A DNA stretch of 64,000 bases from assembly GCA_016743235.1 (NCBI GenBank), contig VRZD01000013.1:1-64000 (forward strand), in the 5' to 3' direction. The position numbers and the translations under genes were made by a program. This document shows, piece after piece, positions 52,408 to 61,975 of this stretch (positions within the stretch are counted from its first letter, which is position 1; every line of letters starts with the position of its first letter). The stretch comes from Pantanalinema sp. GBBB05 (lineage in GTDB: Bacteria > Cyanobacteriota > Cyanobacteriia > Leptolyngbyales > Leptolyngbyaceae). The notes beneath the pieces are model-generated. The model made no database searches. It was given only the letters and a program-made list of their open reading frames with translations, and was not told where the DNA came from.

Positions 52408-52971
52408 ACACCATGCCTTTGACAAAATTTAAGGAAAATTTGACAGGTTTACCGGAAATGCGGAAGTATTAATTAGAGTGTGAAACCGCAAAAAATTGTC
52501 AGGACGACGGGATTAAAGCTCAAAACCTTAATGAGATGGCTTAATTCTCAAACCTGATAGTCAGTCATGCAGATGGTACGCTGCTCTAAGGTGATTCTGC
52601 ATAACGCTGGACACGGCTGATTGTCTCCGCCTCATTGCAGCCAGATTCTGGGGTAGCCCAATCGCTCAGCATGGCTCAATTCTGGTCATCTGGTTGCTGA
52701 ACTCAACTTCAACTTGGAAGCTTGCTGAACTCACTTTCTGCATGGTTTCGTGACTGGAGGAGCGGATGGTCACAGTATCCAGACAGATGCTTAAGCAACG
52801 TGAGGGCAGAAAGGTTTTCATTCTGTTGAACAGTTCGAGGATACCATCGTTAGTACAAGGCTATCGCTTCGCAACAGTTTCAGCAAGATGAAATGGTAAC
52901 GTTCCAAACTCCCACAGGTTGGTTTATCGATCGATTGGTTAGCAATTAGAAATACGAGGGTCTATCGCTTC
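52408..52971. other. Long non-coding region upstream of the RNase R gene
   Basis: About 560 bp with no convincing frame. TTGACA-like boxes occur near 52421 and 52450. The middle is rich in imperfect repeats of GCTGAACTCA (near 52694 and 52726). No tRNA, RNase P or tmRNA signature is visible. It probably contains the promoter and a long leader of the RNase gene. Confidence 0.4.
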
Positions 52972-55332
52972 ATGGAATTTTCGATCGCCGCCCTACTGGC
53001 AAACTTTACAGACGACAAACTGGTTGCCCCTAAGGTTCTAGAGAAAAAGCTGGATTGTAATGATGATGCCAGTGTGCGTAAACTCCAGATTGCCCTGGAT
53101 GCGTTGGAAAAAATTGGCATTCTGGTCAAAGAACGGGGACGTTATCGCCGGGTGACGGAAGAAGGCGTCGTCGAAGGCAAATTACGCTGTTCCAGCAAGG
53201 GCTTCTGCTTTGCGATTCAGGATGTGGAAGGGGCAGAAGATATTTATATCCGGGAAAGCCAATTAAATAATGCCTGGAACGGCGATCGCGTCTTAGTAAG
53301 AGTTACAAAAGAGGGGAGCCGCCGCCGCAGCCCCGAAGGCGAAGTCCGGTTAATTTTGGAGCGTTCGAATCCTTCTGTCTTAGCACGGGTGAAACAGAGC
53401 GATAACAACTTTTGGGCAATGCCCTTAGACGATCGTTTGCTATTTGAATTGCAGTTGCAACCGAATGGTGGAGATTTAGAATCCGCGATCGACCAACTCG
53501 TGCATGTGCAGGTATTACGGTATCCTTTGGGGCAACATCCCCCCCTCGGCAAAGTAGCTCGGATTTTGGGTAGTGATACAGAAGCTTCAGATATTGACAT
53601 TGTCTGCTGTAAACACGATTTACCCCAGGCCTTCTCGGATGCCGCCTTGGATGAAGCGAAGTCACTATCTACCAAATTGACGAAGGCAGAACTGAAGCAG
53701 CGTTTGGATCTGCGTGATCTAACCACGTTAAGCATTAAAGCTGACATCCGGCAGGCAAGACATGACAGTGTAGATGATGCGATTACCTTAGATCAAACCA
53801 AATCTGGGCAATGGCGCCTGGGAATTCATATTGCTGATGTGTCGCACTATGTCACTCCCGGCTCCTGGATCGATCGTGAAGCTCAGAAGCGGGGAGTTTC
53901 AGTATATCTGGGGGATCTAGTTGTCCCCATGTTGCCCGATCAATTAACCACCAATTTATGTGCCTTTCAGGTTGGTAAAGATCGGCTAGCGGTTTCGGTA
54001 CTGGTGACATTGAACGCTGCTGGGGAGGTGATTGAATACGAGATTCAGCCCACGGTGATTCAAGTTGATCATCAACTCAGTTATCAGCAAGCTCAGGCAA
54101 TTCTAGAGCGAGCAACGAATCCCGCACCAACCGCCGACATTCAAGAATTTAAGTCCGTTTTTGAACTACTGGATCAGATCGCCGCATTAAGTGAGGCGCT
54201 GAAAGAACAACGACGGCAACGGGGAGCATTTGAGCTAAATTTGCCTGAAAAACCACTCCCTAATGACAATCAGGTGGAGCAAACTGACAAATTCTTGTTC
54301 ACACCCAAGTTTCACTATGATGATGAGGGCGCATTAGGGGCAATGGTGGTGTCCCCGTCTGTTCCCACCCATGGCATGATTGCCGAACTGATGTTACTAG
54401 CCAATCAACTGGTTGCTGAACACCTGCAAGCGTTGGGTGTGCCTGGCATTTATCGGGTTCATGCCACTCCCGACCCAGATGATGTGCAGGAGCTGATGAA
54501 ACTGGTGGCCAGCATGGGCATTGACTTGCATCTCGAGCAAGAAGATGAGATTCATTCGCAGGATTATCAGCGCTTCACCCAAAAGTTTGCCGAATCTGGG
54601 GCTGAACGTGTCCTCACCTATCTGCTACTGGAAACATTGAAGCCAGCGTTTTATAGCACAGCACCCCGTGCCCACTTTGGGCTAGCCCTGGAACAAGGCT
54701 ATACGCACTTCTCTTCCCCAGTCCGTCGCTATCCCGATTTACTCGTCCACCGAGTGTTACATGCGGTGTTTGACGAAGGTCGCGATCGCAAAACGGCTCG
54801 CACCAAAGAAGTTGTGAATCTGCGCCATAGTTCCTGTCATGGTGAAATTAGCTGGAACGTTCTACCCCCAGAACTCCACCAAGAGTTGGAATCCCACTTT
54901 CATGCCGTGGCGGTGCACTTAACTGAGCGCGAACGAATTGCTCAAGAGGCCGAACAAGACTTAGAAGGCTTAAAGAAAGCCGAACTGATGCGCGAACGGA
55001 CAGGCGAAATCTTCCACGGTCTCATCACTGGGGTGCAGTCCTATGGACTATTTGTAGAAATTGAGGAACTGCTCGTTGAAGGGCTGGTTCACGTCAGTTC
55101 TTTAAAAGACGATTGGTATGAGTATCGATCGCGGCAACAAACCTTAGTAGGACGCAAAAACCGCAAGCAATACCGCCTCGGCGATCGCATTGAAGTTCAG
55201 GTCAAGAGCGTAGATTACTACCGTCAGCAAATTGATCTGGTGGCAGTAGGAGGAGGGAGTCAGGCAACCGAGGACGATGTGGAACCCGACGATCTGGATG
55301 ATGCTCCAGAGATGGATTCCGAAGAGGAATAG
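52972..55332 (+). CDS. rnr: RNase II/R-family 3'-5' exoribonuclease
   Basis: A 786-residue exoribonuclease. N-terminal winged-helix and cold-shock OB domains precede the RNB domain (about 255-620, WRLGIHIADVSHYVTPGSW and HFSSPVRRYPDLLVHR) and a C-terminal S1 domain (about 680-765, GEIFHGLITGVQSYGLFVEI). An acidic tail ends the protein. The catalytic loop reads ADIRQARHDSVDDAITL: the DDA pair is present but the first two Asp of the canonical DxxxxxDxDDA do not align without a shift. Cyanobacterial members may share this variant. It degrades structured mRNA and rRNA. Confidence 0.9.
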   Translation: MEFSIAALLANFTDDKLVAPKVLEKKLDCNDDASVRKLQIALDALEKIGILVKERGRYRRVTEEGVVEGKLRCSSKGFCFAIQDVEGAEDIYIRESQLNNAWNGDRVLVRVTKEGSRRRSPEGEVRLILERSNPSVLARVKQSDNNFWAMPLDDRLLFELQLQPNGGDLESAIDQLVHVQVLRYPLGQHPPLGKVARILGSDTEASDIDIVCCKHDLPQAFSDAALDEAKSLSTKLTKAELKQRLDLRDLTTLSIKADIRQARHDSVDDAITLDQTKSGQWRLGIHIADVSHYVTPGSWIDREAQKRGVSVYLGDLVVPMLPDQLTTNLCAFQVGKDRLAVSVLVTLNAAGEVIEYEIQPTVIQVDHQLSYQQAQAILERATNPAPTADIQEFKSVFELLDQIAALSEALKEQRRQRGAFELNLPEKPLPNDNQVEQTDKFLFTPKFHYDDEGALGAMVVSPSVPTHGMIAELMLLANQLVAEHLQALGVPGIYRVHATPDPDDVQELMKLVASMGIDLHLEQEDEIHSQDYQRFTQKFAESGAERVLTYLLLETLKPAFYSTAPRAHFGLALEQGYTHFSSPVRRYPDLLVHRVLHAVFDEGRDRKTARTKEVVNLRHSSCHGEISWNVLPPELHQELESHFHAVAVHLTERERIAQEAEQDLEGLKKAELMRERTGEIFHGLITGVQSYGLFVEIEELLVEGLVHVSSLKDDWYEYRSRQQTLVGRKNRKQYRLGDRIEVQVKSVDYYRQQIDLVAVGGGSQATEDDVEPDDLDDAPEMDSEEE

Positions 55333-55356
55333 AATTATCGACTGGAACACCAGTCT

Positions 55357-57222
55357 TTACCCTTTCAGCGATTCCGGCGTCACTCTGACTAATTGATAAG
55401 CGCCAGCCCGAGCCAATTCTTGATATTGGTCGGGTGATAGTCCAGTTTGTTCTAACATCTTAGGCATGGCAATAATCAGGGCACCGGACATTAGATCGGA
55501 GTCCAGCATCCGGCGTTCCAAATATCCTTCCACTCTGGAGGCGCGGAAAAAATACCGGACTCGTCCCTGGGTATAAAACACAAGGCTAGGTTTCTCAAAG
55601 CCCACCATGAGAATGCGTTCTTTCGGACGTTCTGCCTGTACGGCTACTTGAGCTAACTGGCGTAAGGGTAGCTGGCGCTCAGTATCAACAATCAACAGCA
55701 TCGGATGCACAACCAGCATCAAAAACATGAGAAACCCAAGCAAATTGGCTGTCCAAATCCACCGCCTACGCCATAGAAGCAGTCCAGCGATCGTCAGTGC
55801 CGTCCCGAGTAAAATCAAGCTGCCTAACATAGGCAAGCCAGATTCCTGAAGCCGTAAACCTAGCTTCGGCATCGCCGCATCTTCATCGAGCCAATTCGGA
55901 CTTTTGAATAGCACGATCGCTAACGCAACTAGCACCCCACTATTCAAGCATTGGCTCCACACAAGCCGCGATCGTCGTCCTGGTTCGCTCCAATCCTGCC
56001 CCCATAATTGCGCCACTAAAATCGCGGCAGCAGGAACCAGAGGTAATGTGTAACTGACAACTTTAGTACTGGCAACGGTGAAGAAGAGCAACACCACCCA
56101 GAACCAACTCAGAGCAAAGAGGCCTAAATGCTGCGATCGTGGTTGCTCTTGCCAACTCTGGCGCTGGAATGGTCGCAGTCGAACGATCGCGGCAGGCAGA
56201 TAAACTGACCAGGGTAAAAAGCCTGCTAGCACAATCAAGATATGAAAATACCAAGGTTCCTTATGGCGATTTACAACCATCGTAAAGCGCTCAAAGTTGT
56301 GATAGCCAAAAAACGCGTCGATAAAGGCATCACCATTCGCCAGGGTAACTAACACATACCAGGGCACAGCAATCAGCAAGACAATCAAGCCACCTCGAAG
56401 CAGCTTAAGTTCTCGCAATACTGTCCAGCCATTGTCCACATACAGCAAAAAAGTAGCAATAATTAGCCCAGGTAGCACAATCCCCACCGGTCCCTTAGCT
56501 AACACAGCGAACGCCATGAGGACATAAAACACTAGATACCAACGTTGTTGTGCGGAAGGTTTGGGTTGGGCATATCCCAGGAAAAACGCCAATAGCGATC
56601 CACCCATGCAGGCACTGAGCAACATATCAGAATGCCCAGTCCGACCCCAGCCGAAGGTATAGGCATTCAGGATGAGCATGGTGGTGCCGAGAACGGCAAG
56701 GAGCGGAGTGGGGACAGGTCGTAGGGAAGAAGATGAGCTAGGTAAGGTAGATGGGGCAGATAGCGCTTGAGGATCGTGGCTAGCTGTATCCTTAGCGTCC
56801 TGCCGTCCTGGCGATCGCCCAAAGTGCCAAAGGGTGTAGCCACTCATGAAAGTCAGGGCTAGGGCAGAGAGGGCAGAGGGTAGACGGGCTGACCATTCGT
56901 TGACACCAAAGGTTTTATAGGCGATCGCCATCAGCCAGTAGATTAGGGGTGGCTTATCAAATCGGGTATCGCCATTGAAATAGGGGGTGATCCAATCTCC
57001 AGTTACGGTCATTTGTCGAGCCGCTTCTGCAAAGAGGGGTTCTGTTTCATCAATTAACCCGGTGTTACCCAAATTCCAGAACAGCAGCAACCCAGCGAGT
57101 ACCAGCACCCAAAACACCAATCCTGCCCCAATCAGTTTGGGATGTTTTGTCCACAGGTTGCTGAATTGCGGCATGACACGATCGGGATTTAGTTGTTTGA
57201 ATATCTGATCGATTTGCTTCAT
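55357..57222 (-). CDS. GT39-family (ArnT/PMT-like) membrane glycosyltransferase
   Basis: A 621-residue GT-C enzyme with about 11-12 membrane helices. The first periplasmic loop holds the catalytic acidic pair in TGLIDETEPLFAEAARQM. RFDKPPLIYWLMAIAYKTFG follows, characteristic of ArnT-like enzymes that move sugars from polyprenyl phosphate to lipid or protein acceptors. A hydrophilic stretch around residues 150-175 (GRQDAKDTASHDPQALSAPS onward) interrupts the membrane region, encoded by a copy of the purine-rich repeat. The GT2 protein at 36-37 kb could supply its lipid-linked donor, which is inference. Confidence 0.87.
   Translation of the reverse strand: MKQIDQIFKQLNPDRVMPQFSNLWTKHPKLIGAGLVFWVLVLAGLLLFWNLGNTGLIDETEPLFAEAARQMTVTGDWITPYFNGDTRFDKPPLIYWLMAIAYKTFGVNEWSARLPSALSALALTFMSGYTLWHFGRSPGRQDAKDTASHDPQALSAPSTLPSSSSSLRPVPTPLLAVLGTTMLILNAYTFGWGRTGHSDMLLSACMGGSLLAFFLGYAQPKPSAQQRWYLVFYVLMAFAVLAKGPVGIVLPGLIIATFLLYVDNGWTVLRELKLLRGGLIVLLIAVPWYVLVTLANGDAFIDAFFGYHNFERFTMVVNRHKEPWYFHILIVLAGFLPWSVYLPAAIVRLRPFQRQSWQEQPRSQHLGLFALSWFWVVLLFFTVASTKVVSYTLPLVPAAAILVAQLWGQDWSEPGRRSRLVWSQCLNSGVLVALAIVLFKSPNWLDEDAAMPKLGLRLQESGLPMLGSLILLGTALTIAGLLLWRRRWIWTANLLGFLMFLMLVVHPMLLIVDTERQLPLRQLAQVAVQAERPKERILMVGFEKPSLVFYTQGRVRYFFRASRVEGYLERRMLDSDLMSGALIIAMPKMLEQTGLSPDQYQELARAGAYQLVRVTPESLKG
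56700..56763. repeat. Purine-rich repeat inside the GT39 gene
   Basis: The top strand reads GGAGCGGAGTGGGGACAGG, then GTAGGGAAGAAGATGAG and GGTAAGGTAGATGGGGCAG. It is antisense to the gene and encodes a Ser/Pro-rich loop between membrane helices. Confidence 0.6.
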
Positions 57223-57450
57223 CCCATCTCCCCCATCACTGCCATGCTCCGACCTTAATTTAACGACAAACCGTTACCTATTGTTACAAGAATTGCCTCC
57301 AGTGGTGATTGCACCTTAGCAATCATTGCCCTCATCATCGCTAGATTGCTATCTCGCTCATTCCGCTGCCCTGCCCATAGTCTATCTACCTGATTTATGG
57401 GATTCTCAAGAAACGCAATTTGTTTCCTTGGGTTTCTTTCATCAATTGCC

Positions 57451-58779
57451 ATGATTTTAGAGTCAAGTCACTACTGGCTAAAAAATGCTCATGTTCCAGA
57501 ATCCCTGATGGTCAAGAGTAAGCAGGGAAAAAGCCGCAATTGGTCTACTGCGCCTACCGAGCAGCTCGATCGAGCGGCTTTGTTACTGGTAGATTTGGAA
57601 ATCATGGATGGGTTTATTGCTAGCATTGCTACGGCTGGTACCCTCAGTTCCTACAACTATCCCTCGGTCGATTTGCAAGGTGGTATGGTGTTCCCCTGCT
57701 TCGTAGACCTACATACTCATCTGGATAAGGGACATATCTGGGAACGTACTCCCAACCCCGATGGGACATTTGATAGCGCGATCGCGGCATGTGCCACAGA
57801 TGGAGCTTACTGGAACGCGGACGATGTCTATCGGCGTATGGAGTTTGGACTGAGATGTAGCTATGCCCACGGCACCAAAGCCATTCGAACCCATATTGAT
57901 GCGGCGGGGGAACAAGCAGCAATTAGTTTAGAAGTATTTGACACTCTCCGTTACGAATGGGCAGACCGCTTAATTTTGCAAGCGGTATCTCTCGTCTCGT
58001 TAGATTATTGGCTGACTCCAGAGGGAGAAAAACTGGCTGACCAGATGGCTGCGATCGCTGGCATTTTGGGCGGCGTGATTTATATGAATCCCGATGTAGA
58101 AGCCCAGATTGATCGCATCTTTACCCTGGCAAAGGAACGGAATCTCAATCTAGATTTTCATACCGATGAAACAGAACAACCAGACTCGATCACATTACGA
58201 TTAGTGGCAGAAGCCACGCTCCGACATCGCTATCAAGGTCGAGTGGTGTGTGGACATGCTTGTAGTCTTGCTACCCAGTCGCCTGAAGCAATAGAAGCAA
58301 CGATCGCTTTGGTGAAACAAGCTGGCATTGGCGTCGTCAGCCTGCCACTCTGTAATCTCTATTTGCAAGATCGCCAACCTGGACGTACCCCTCGGTGGCG
58401 TGGCGTCACGTTATTACACGAACTCAAAGCCAAAGGCGTACCGGTAGCATTAGCGAATGATAACTGTCGTGATCCCTTTCATGCCTTTGGGGATCATGAT
58501 GTGCTCGAAGTCTTCTCGCTATCTACTAAAATTGCCCATCTTGACCAGCCTTACAGTGACTGGTGCTGTGCTGTCACCCGCACTCCAGCAGATTTAATGA
58601 ATCTGCCCACCGTCGGCAGAATTGGTGTAGGTTTACCTGCCGATCTGGTTTTATGCAAAGCCCGTCGCTATAGCGAACTGTTCGCCCGATCGCAAAGCGA
58701 TCGCATTGTGTTGCGTGATGGGCAGGCGATCGACACAACCTTACCTGACTATGCCGAATTAGATGATTTAGCCCTTTAA
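57451..58779 (+). CDS. Cytosine-deaminase-like amidohydrolase
   Basis: A 442-residue metal-dependent hydrolase from ATG 57451; an ATG at 57397 would add 18 hydrophobic residues not expected in the family. The TIM-barrel ligands fit the CodA-like subgroup: DLHTHLDKGH (HxH), FHTDETEQ (His and catalytic Glu), CGHACS (His) and ANDNCRDPF (Asp). LAPDNCRD-type sequences in CodA read 'DNVRDPF', close to this. It may deaminate cytosine or a related pyrimidine or creatinine-like ring. No transporter is adjacent. Confidence 0.83.
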   Translation: MILESSHYWLKNAHVPESLMVKSKQGKSRNWSTAPTEQLDRAALLLVDLEIMDGFIASIATAGTLSSYNYPSVDLQGGMVFPCFVDLHTHLDKGHIWERTPNPDGTFDSAIAACATDGAYWNADDVYRRMEFGLRCSYAHGTKAIRTHIDAAGEQAAISLEVFDTLRYEWADRLILQAVSLVSLDYWLTPEGEKLADQMAAIAGILGGVIYMNPDVEAQIDRIFTLAKERNLNLDFHTDETEQPDSITLRLVAEATLRHRYQGRVVCGHACSLATQSPEAIEATIALVKQAGIGVVSLPLCNLYLQDRQPGRTPRWRGVTLLHELKAKGVPVALANDNCRDPFHAFGDHDVLEVFSLSTKIAHLDQPYSDWCCAVTRTPADLMNLPTVGRIGVGLPADLVLCKARRYSELFARSQSDRIVLRDGQAIDTTLPDYAELDDLAL

Positions 58780-58865
58780 TCGAGAACGACAAGGTCTTCC
58801 TGCTGTGAACTTAAACGGCACAACTACTATTAGTTAGTTAAACTATTTGGTTTGGATTGCTAGGG

Positions 58866-60065
58866 CTACTGTTGGGATTCGGTAATTAGGTCACTAATTA
58901 AAACGATCGCTAAAAATACTCCAGCAACGGTTAACCCGATCGTGCGGCTGTGAGTAGTAGCAAGTGCCATTAATGCCAGAATGATTAGCGTTGGTAATTT
59001 GGTTTTGACGAACGTTTCTAATATCTGACTGAGGTCGCTATTCAAAGCTTGGCGTTCGGCTAACGTGCGCCGATCGCTGAAATAGCTGAGTAATTGACCA
59101 CTTTTAATTAAGGTAAATAACTTACTGCGAGTCGCAGGATAAAACGTCGGTCGCAGGGTTAACGCCCGATCGAAATTCGAGACTGCCCCTTCATAATGCT
59201 GCAATCGTCGTAATAGTAAGCCCCGTTGATACCACAGATGATGGTCGTTCGGTTTCAGCGCGATCGCGCGATCGTAACTAGCGATCGCCGCTTCGTAATC
59301 CCCTAGCTGTTTCAGCGTTCCGGCTCGTAACCTCCACAGGTCAGCATCCATCGGATTCAACGCCAACGCCTGATCATAACTATTGAGTTCTTCATCATAG
59401 CGATCAAGCCCTTGTAACAGGGAAGCCCGGATGCGCCAGGATTGTTCATCATCGGATTTAGCGGTAATGGCTTGATCACAACAGGCGATCGCCGCGTCTC
59501 GCTGGTCTAGTTTAGCTAACACCTTTGCCCGTAATTGCCAGAGATCAGGATGCTCTGGTTCCAGTTCCATTGCCCGATCGAGAGTATCTAGACTCTCTGG
59601 ATAGCGTTCTAAGTCAAATAGCACTACTGCCCGATCGTGCCACAGTCGGGCATTGTGCAAGTCTAACGATAAGGCGCGATCGTAACTCTCTAATGCGGCT
59701 TCATAGTCATACAGTTGCTGCAAAGCCTTGCCTCGACATTGCCATAGGTCAGCATTTTCTGGACGGAGGGCTAAGGCTTGGTCATAACTAGCGATCGATT
59801 CTCGATAGCGCTGCTTTTGCAGCAAGACATCGGCACGGCTACGGATGGCTGCAAAGTAGTGTGGGTTCAACTCGATCGCCGCATTGTAGCAAGCGATCGC
59901 TTCTTCAAAGGCTTGTTGTGCTGTCCAGTGTTGCCCCTGTTGATACAGCAATACCGGTTTTAACTCTGGTGCTGTTTGCTCATCTGCAATCAACAACTGG
60001 CGTTCTTGAGGAGGCAACGCCGCATAGTGTTGATAGTCCACCGAAGAATCATGACTCTGGCTCAT
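58866..60065 (-). CDS. TPR-repeat protein with C-terminal membrane segment
   Basis: A 399-residue protein with about eight consecutive 34-residue TPR units between residues 40 and 315, each with the pattern W..RG..L..L..Y..A...YD.AL.L.P. The C-terminus has a hydrophobic segment (about 355-390, LPTLIILALMALATTHSRTI). TPR solenoids mediate protein-protein binding; the partner is unknown. The near-identity of the repeats suggests recent expansion by duplication. It is followed upstream by the CPBP-like membrane protein gene, on the same strand, 46 bp away. Confidence 0.85.
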   Translation of the reverse strand: MSQSHDSSVDYQHYAALPPQERQLLIADEQTAPELKPVLLYQQGQHWTAQQAFEEAIACYNAAIELNPHYFAAIRSRADVLLQKQRYRESIASYDQALALRPENADLWQCRGKALQQLYDYEAALESYDRALSLDLHNARLWHDRAVVLFDLERYPESLDTLDRAMELEPEHPDLWQLRAKVLAKLDQRDAAIACCDQAITAKSDDEQSWRIRASLLQGLDRYDEELNSYDQALALNPMDADLWRLRAGTLKQLGDYEAAIASYDRAIALKPNDHHLWYQRGLLLRRLQHYEGAVSNFDRALTLRPTFYPATRSKLFTLIKSGQLLSYFSDRRTLAERQALNSDLSQILETFVKTKLPTLIILALMALATTHSRTIGLTVAGVFLAIVLISDLITESQQ

Positions 60066-60111
60066 AGACTGACAGTTACCAGATACAAGGGGCTGAAGCT
60101 ATTCCCTTGTT

Positions 60112-60990
60112 CTAAAGCAAAAGCAGCATAGCGGTCAAACTGGTCAGCAAAATCGCGTTATAGACGGCATGGTCAGCAGTACTGGCGCGAACTCCAGCCT
60201 CTTGAGCCTGCATCTCGTCCTGGAATTGCCGTAAGTGCCGATGATAGCCATATTTGTAACGACAAGCGAACAGAAAGCCAGGGACAAATAACGTTAGCCC
60301 CATGAATAGAGGAATCCCCATAATTAGGTGAGCCAAACCAAACGTAATTGATCGCTTGACCATGCCTTTCCAGGTATGAATCCCCTGCCGGAAGATTTTC
60401 TCCTCTATTTCTGCCAGAAACGGCACTGCCAGAATCATTAAGAGCCAAAAGCCGATCGTCAGCACTGTGCCCGCATCAAACTGAAGCAGCCCAGTTGATG
60501 CAGCAACCTCATCCGCTTGTTGAATAGCGATCAGCGGTTGAATAGTGACATTGGTGGAATAGCCGAATAACCAATTTGCCCAACCCATTTGCATAAAGTC
60601 GGGGGAAATTGTCCCTAGTACTCCAGCCGTAAATAAGGTGCAGGCAAGAATTAAGATTGCTCGAACGTAGGTGAGTGGTCCACTCCGAAAATAAACCCAC
60701 CAAACTAAATCCAAGCGATGTTTGTTTTTCCATACTTCTCGCCCAATCAGCCAGACCATAATGCCGGAAAAGGCGATCGACACGAGGGCTTTAAATATTT
60801 CAACCCAAACGCCTTGTCCGTAATGGGTAATCAACAGAAAGGTTGCCAGAAATAATAATGGATATTTGAGGAGACTCAGGCAAACTTTGCTATACAGGAA
60901 TGCGCGTTGGAAGCGGGGTTTGGTGTAATCCACGGGTGAGTGCAGGGAACGATCGCGACTAGTAGTAGACTGACTGTTGCAGCCTAGCAA
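60112..60990 (-). CDS. Polytopic membrane protein, candidate CPBP-type intramembrane protease
   Basis: A 292-residue protein (TTG at 60990; GTG at 60933 is an alternative start) with about six membrane helices. Three spaced motifs match the CPBP/Abi (Rce1-like) glutamyl protease family: EEKIFRQG (EExxxR, about residue 200), FGLAH (FxxxH, about 220) and, near the end, HAVYN (HxxxN, about 272). The rest is divergent, so the assignment rests on motifs and their order. Family members cleave prenylated proteins or bacteriocin-like peptides, or act as membrane-protein chaperones. It is probably cotranscribed with the downstream TPR gene. Confidence 0.65.
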   Translation of the reverse strand: MLGCNSQSTTSRDRSLHSPVDYTKPRFQRAFLYSKVCLSLLKYPLLFLATFLLITHYGQGVWVEIFKALVSIAFSGIMVWLIGREVWKNKHRLDLVWWVYFRSGPLTYVRAILILACTLFTAGVLGTISPDFMQMGWANWLFGYSTNVTIQPLIAIQQADEVAASTGLLQFDAGTVLTIGFWLLMILAVPFLAEIEEKIFRQGIHTWKGMVKRSITFGLAHLIMGIPLFMGLTLFVPGFLFACRYKYGYHRHLRQFQDEMQAQEAGVRASTADHAVYNAILLTSLTAMLLLL

Positions 60991-61052
60991 ATATTGTCAA
61001 CATACTTCAGAGTTGCGGCTGCTGCCCTACGTAAGCTTAAGGAAATTGTGTC

Positions 61053-61766
61053 ATGAGTACAGAAGTCGATCCCGTGAAATTGATGAAACAGATGGTTGGA
61101 CAGGCAGCCGCCGCTAGAGTCAAATCTGGTTCCATCGTCGGCTTAGGCACTGGATCAACGGCTGCCTACATGATCGAATCATTGGGAGCACGCTTAAAGT
61201 CCGGGGAACTACAGAACATCAAAGGAGTGACTACGTCATTTCAAGGAGATGTACTGGCGAGAGAATACGGAATTCCCCTCACAACCCTGAATGAAGTCGA
61301 TCGCATTGATATTGCGATCGATGGGGCGGATGAAGTGGACCCCAACAAAAACCTGATCAAAGGCGGTGGGGCAGCCCATACCCGCGAAAAAATTGTCGAT
61401 GGCTTTGCCGAAGAATTCATTGTGGTCGTTGATAGCGGCAAGCTGGTCGAGAAGCTGGGCACCACCTTTTTACTGCCGGTAGAAGTCGTCCCGATGGCAA
61501 TGACGCCAGTGATGCAAGCGATCGAAAAACTGGGAGGGCAACCCCAACTCCGGATGGGCGTGAAGAAAGCAGGACCAGTCATCACCGACCAAGGCAACTT
61601 CGTGATTGATGTCAAATTTGCCAATGGGATTGATGATCCAGCTGGGCTAGAACAGGCAATCAATAATATTCCGGGTGTGCTGGAAAATGGCTTGTTTGTT
61701 GGCGTTACGGATCTGGTACTAGTTGGTGAAGTGGTAGACGGCAAACCCATTGTGCGGGAGATCTAA
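61053..61766 (+). CDS. rpiA: Ribose-5-phosphate isomerase A
   Basis: A 237-residue enzyme interconverting ribose-5-phosphate and ribulose-5-phosphate in the Calvin and pentose phosphate cycles. [13 protein letters not shown] binds phosphate. The DGADEVDP block carries the catalytic Asp residues, [13 protein letters not shown] the Lys and Glu, and [12 protein letters not shown] completes the set. Length and N-terminus are normal; ATG 61053. It is monocistronic and divergent from the CPBP-like gene. Confidence 0.97.
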   Translation: MSTEVDPVKLMKQMVGQAAAARVKSGSIVGLGTGSTAAYMIESLGARLKSGELQNIKGVTTSFQGDVLAREYGIPLTTLNEVDRIDIAIDGADEVDPNKNLIKGGGAAHTREKIVDGFAEEFIVVVDSGKLVEKLGTTFLLPVEVVPMAMTPVMQAIEKLGGQPQLRMGVKKAGPVITDQGNFVIDVKFANGIDDPAGLEQAINNIPGVLENGLFVGVTDLVLVGEVVDGKPIVREI

Positions 61767-61975
61767 CAAGATTTGGGTAATGGAAGATGTTGAGTCATTC
61801 GGCATCATCCATTCCCGCTATCGCTTTTTTTCTATCCGCTTGAAGCAAAAAAGTTGGTACTGTCTACCGTTTAATAGCCTAAATTTTTACGCAAGGAATA
61901 TCAGGTATCCATAGTGATTTCCCTCAGAAGTCTGGGCACTCTGGAGAGAGAGGCATCAAATGGATAGTACCTCCC

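Noticed and set aside
52408..52971. A tRNA or other stable RNA in the long gap, prompted by CAGTTCGAGGATACC near 52846
   Set aside because: The bases around it do not form acceptor, D or anticodon arms, and no known RNA signature is present.
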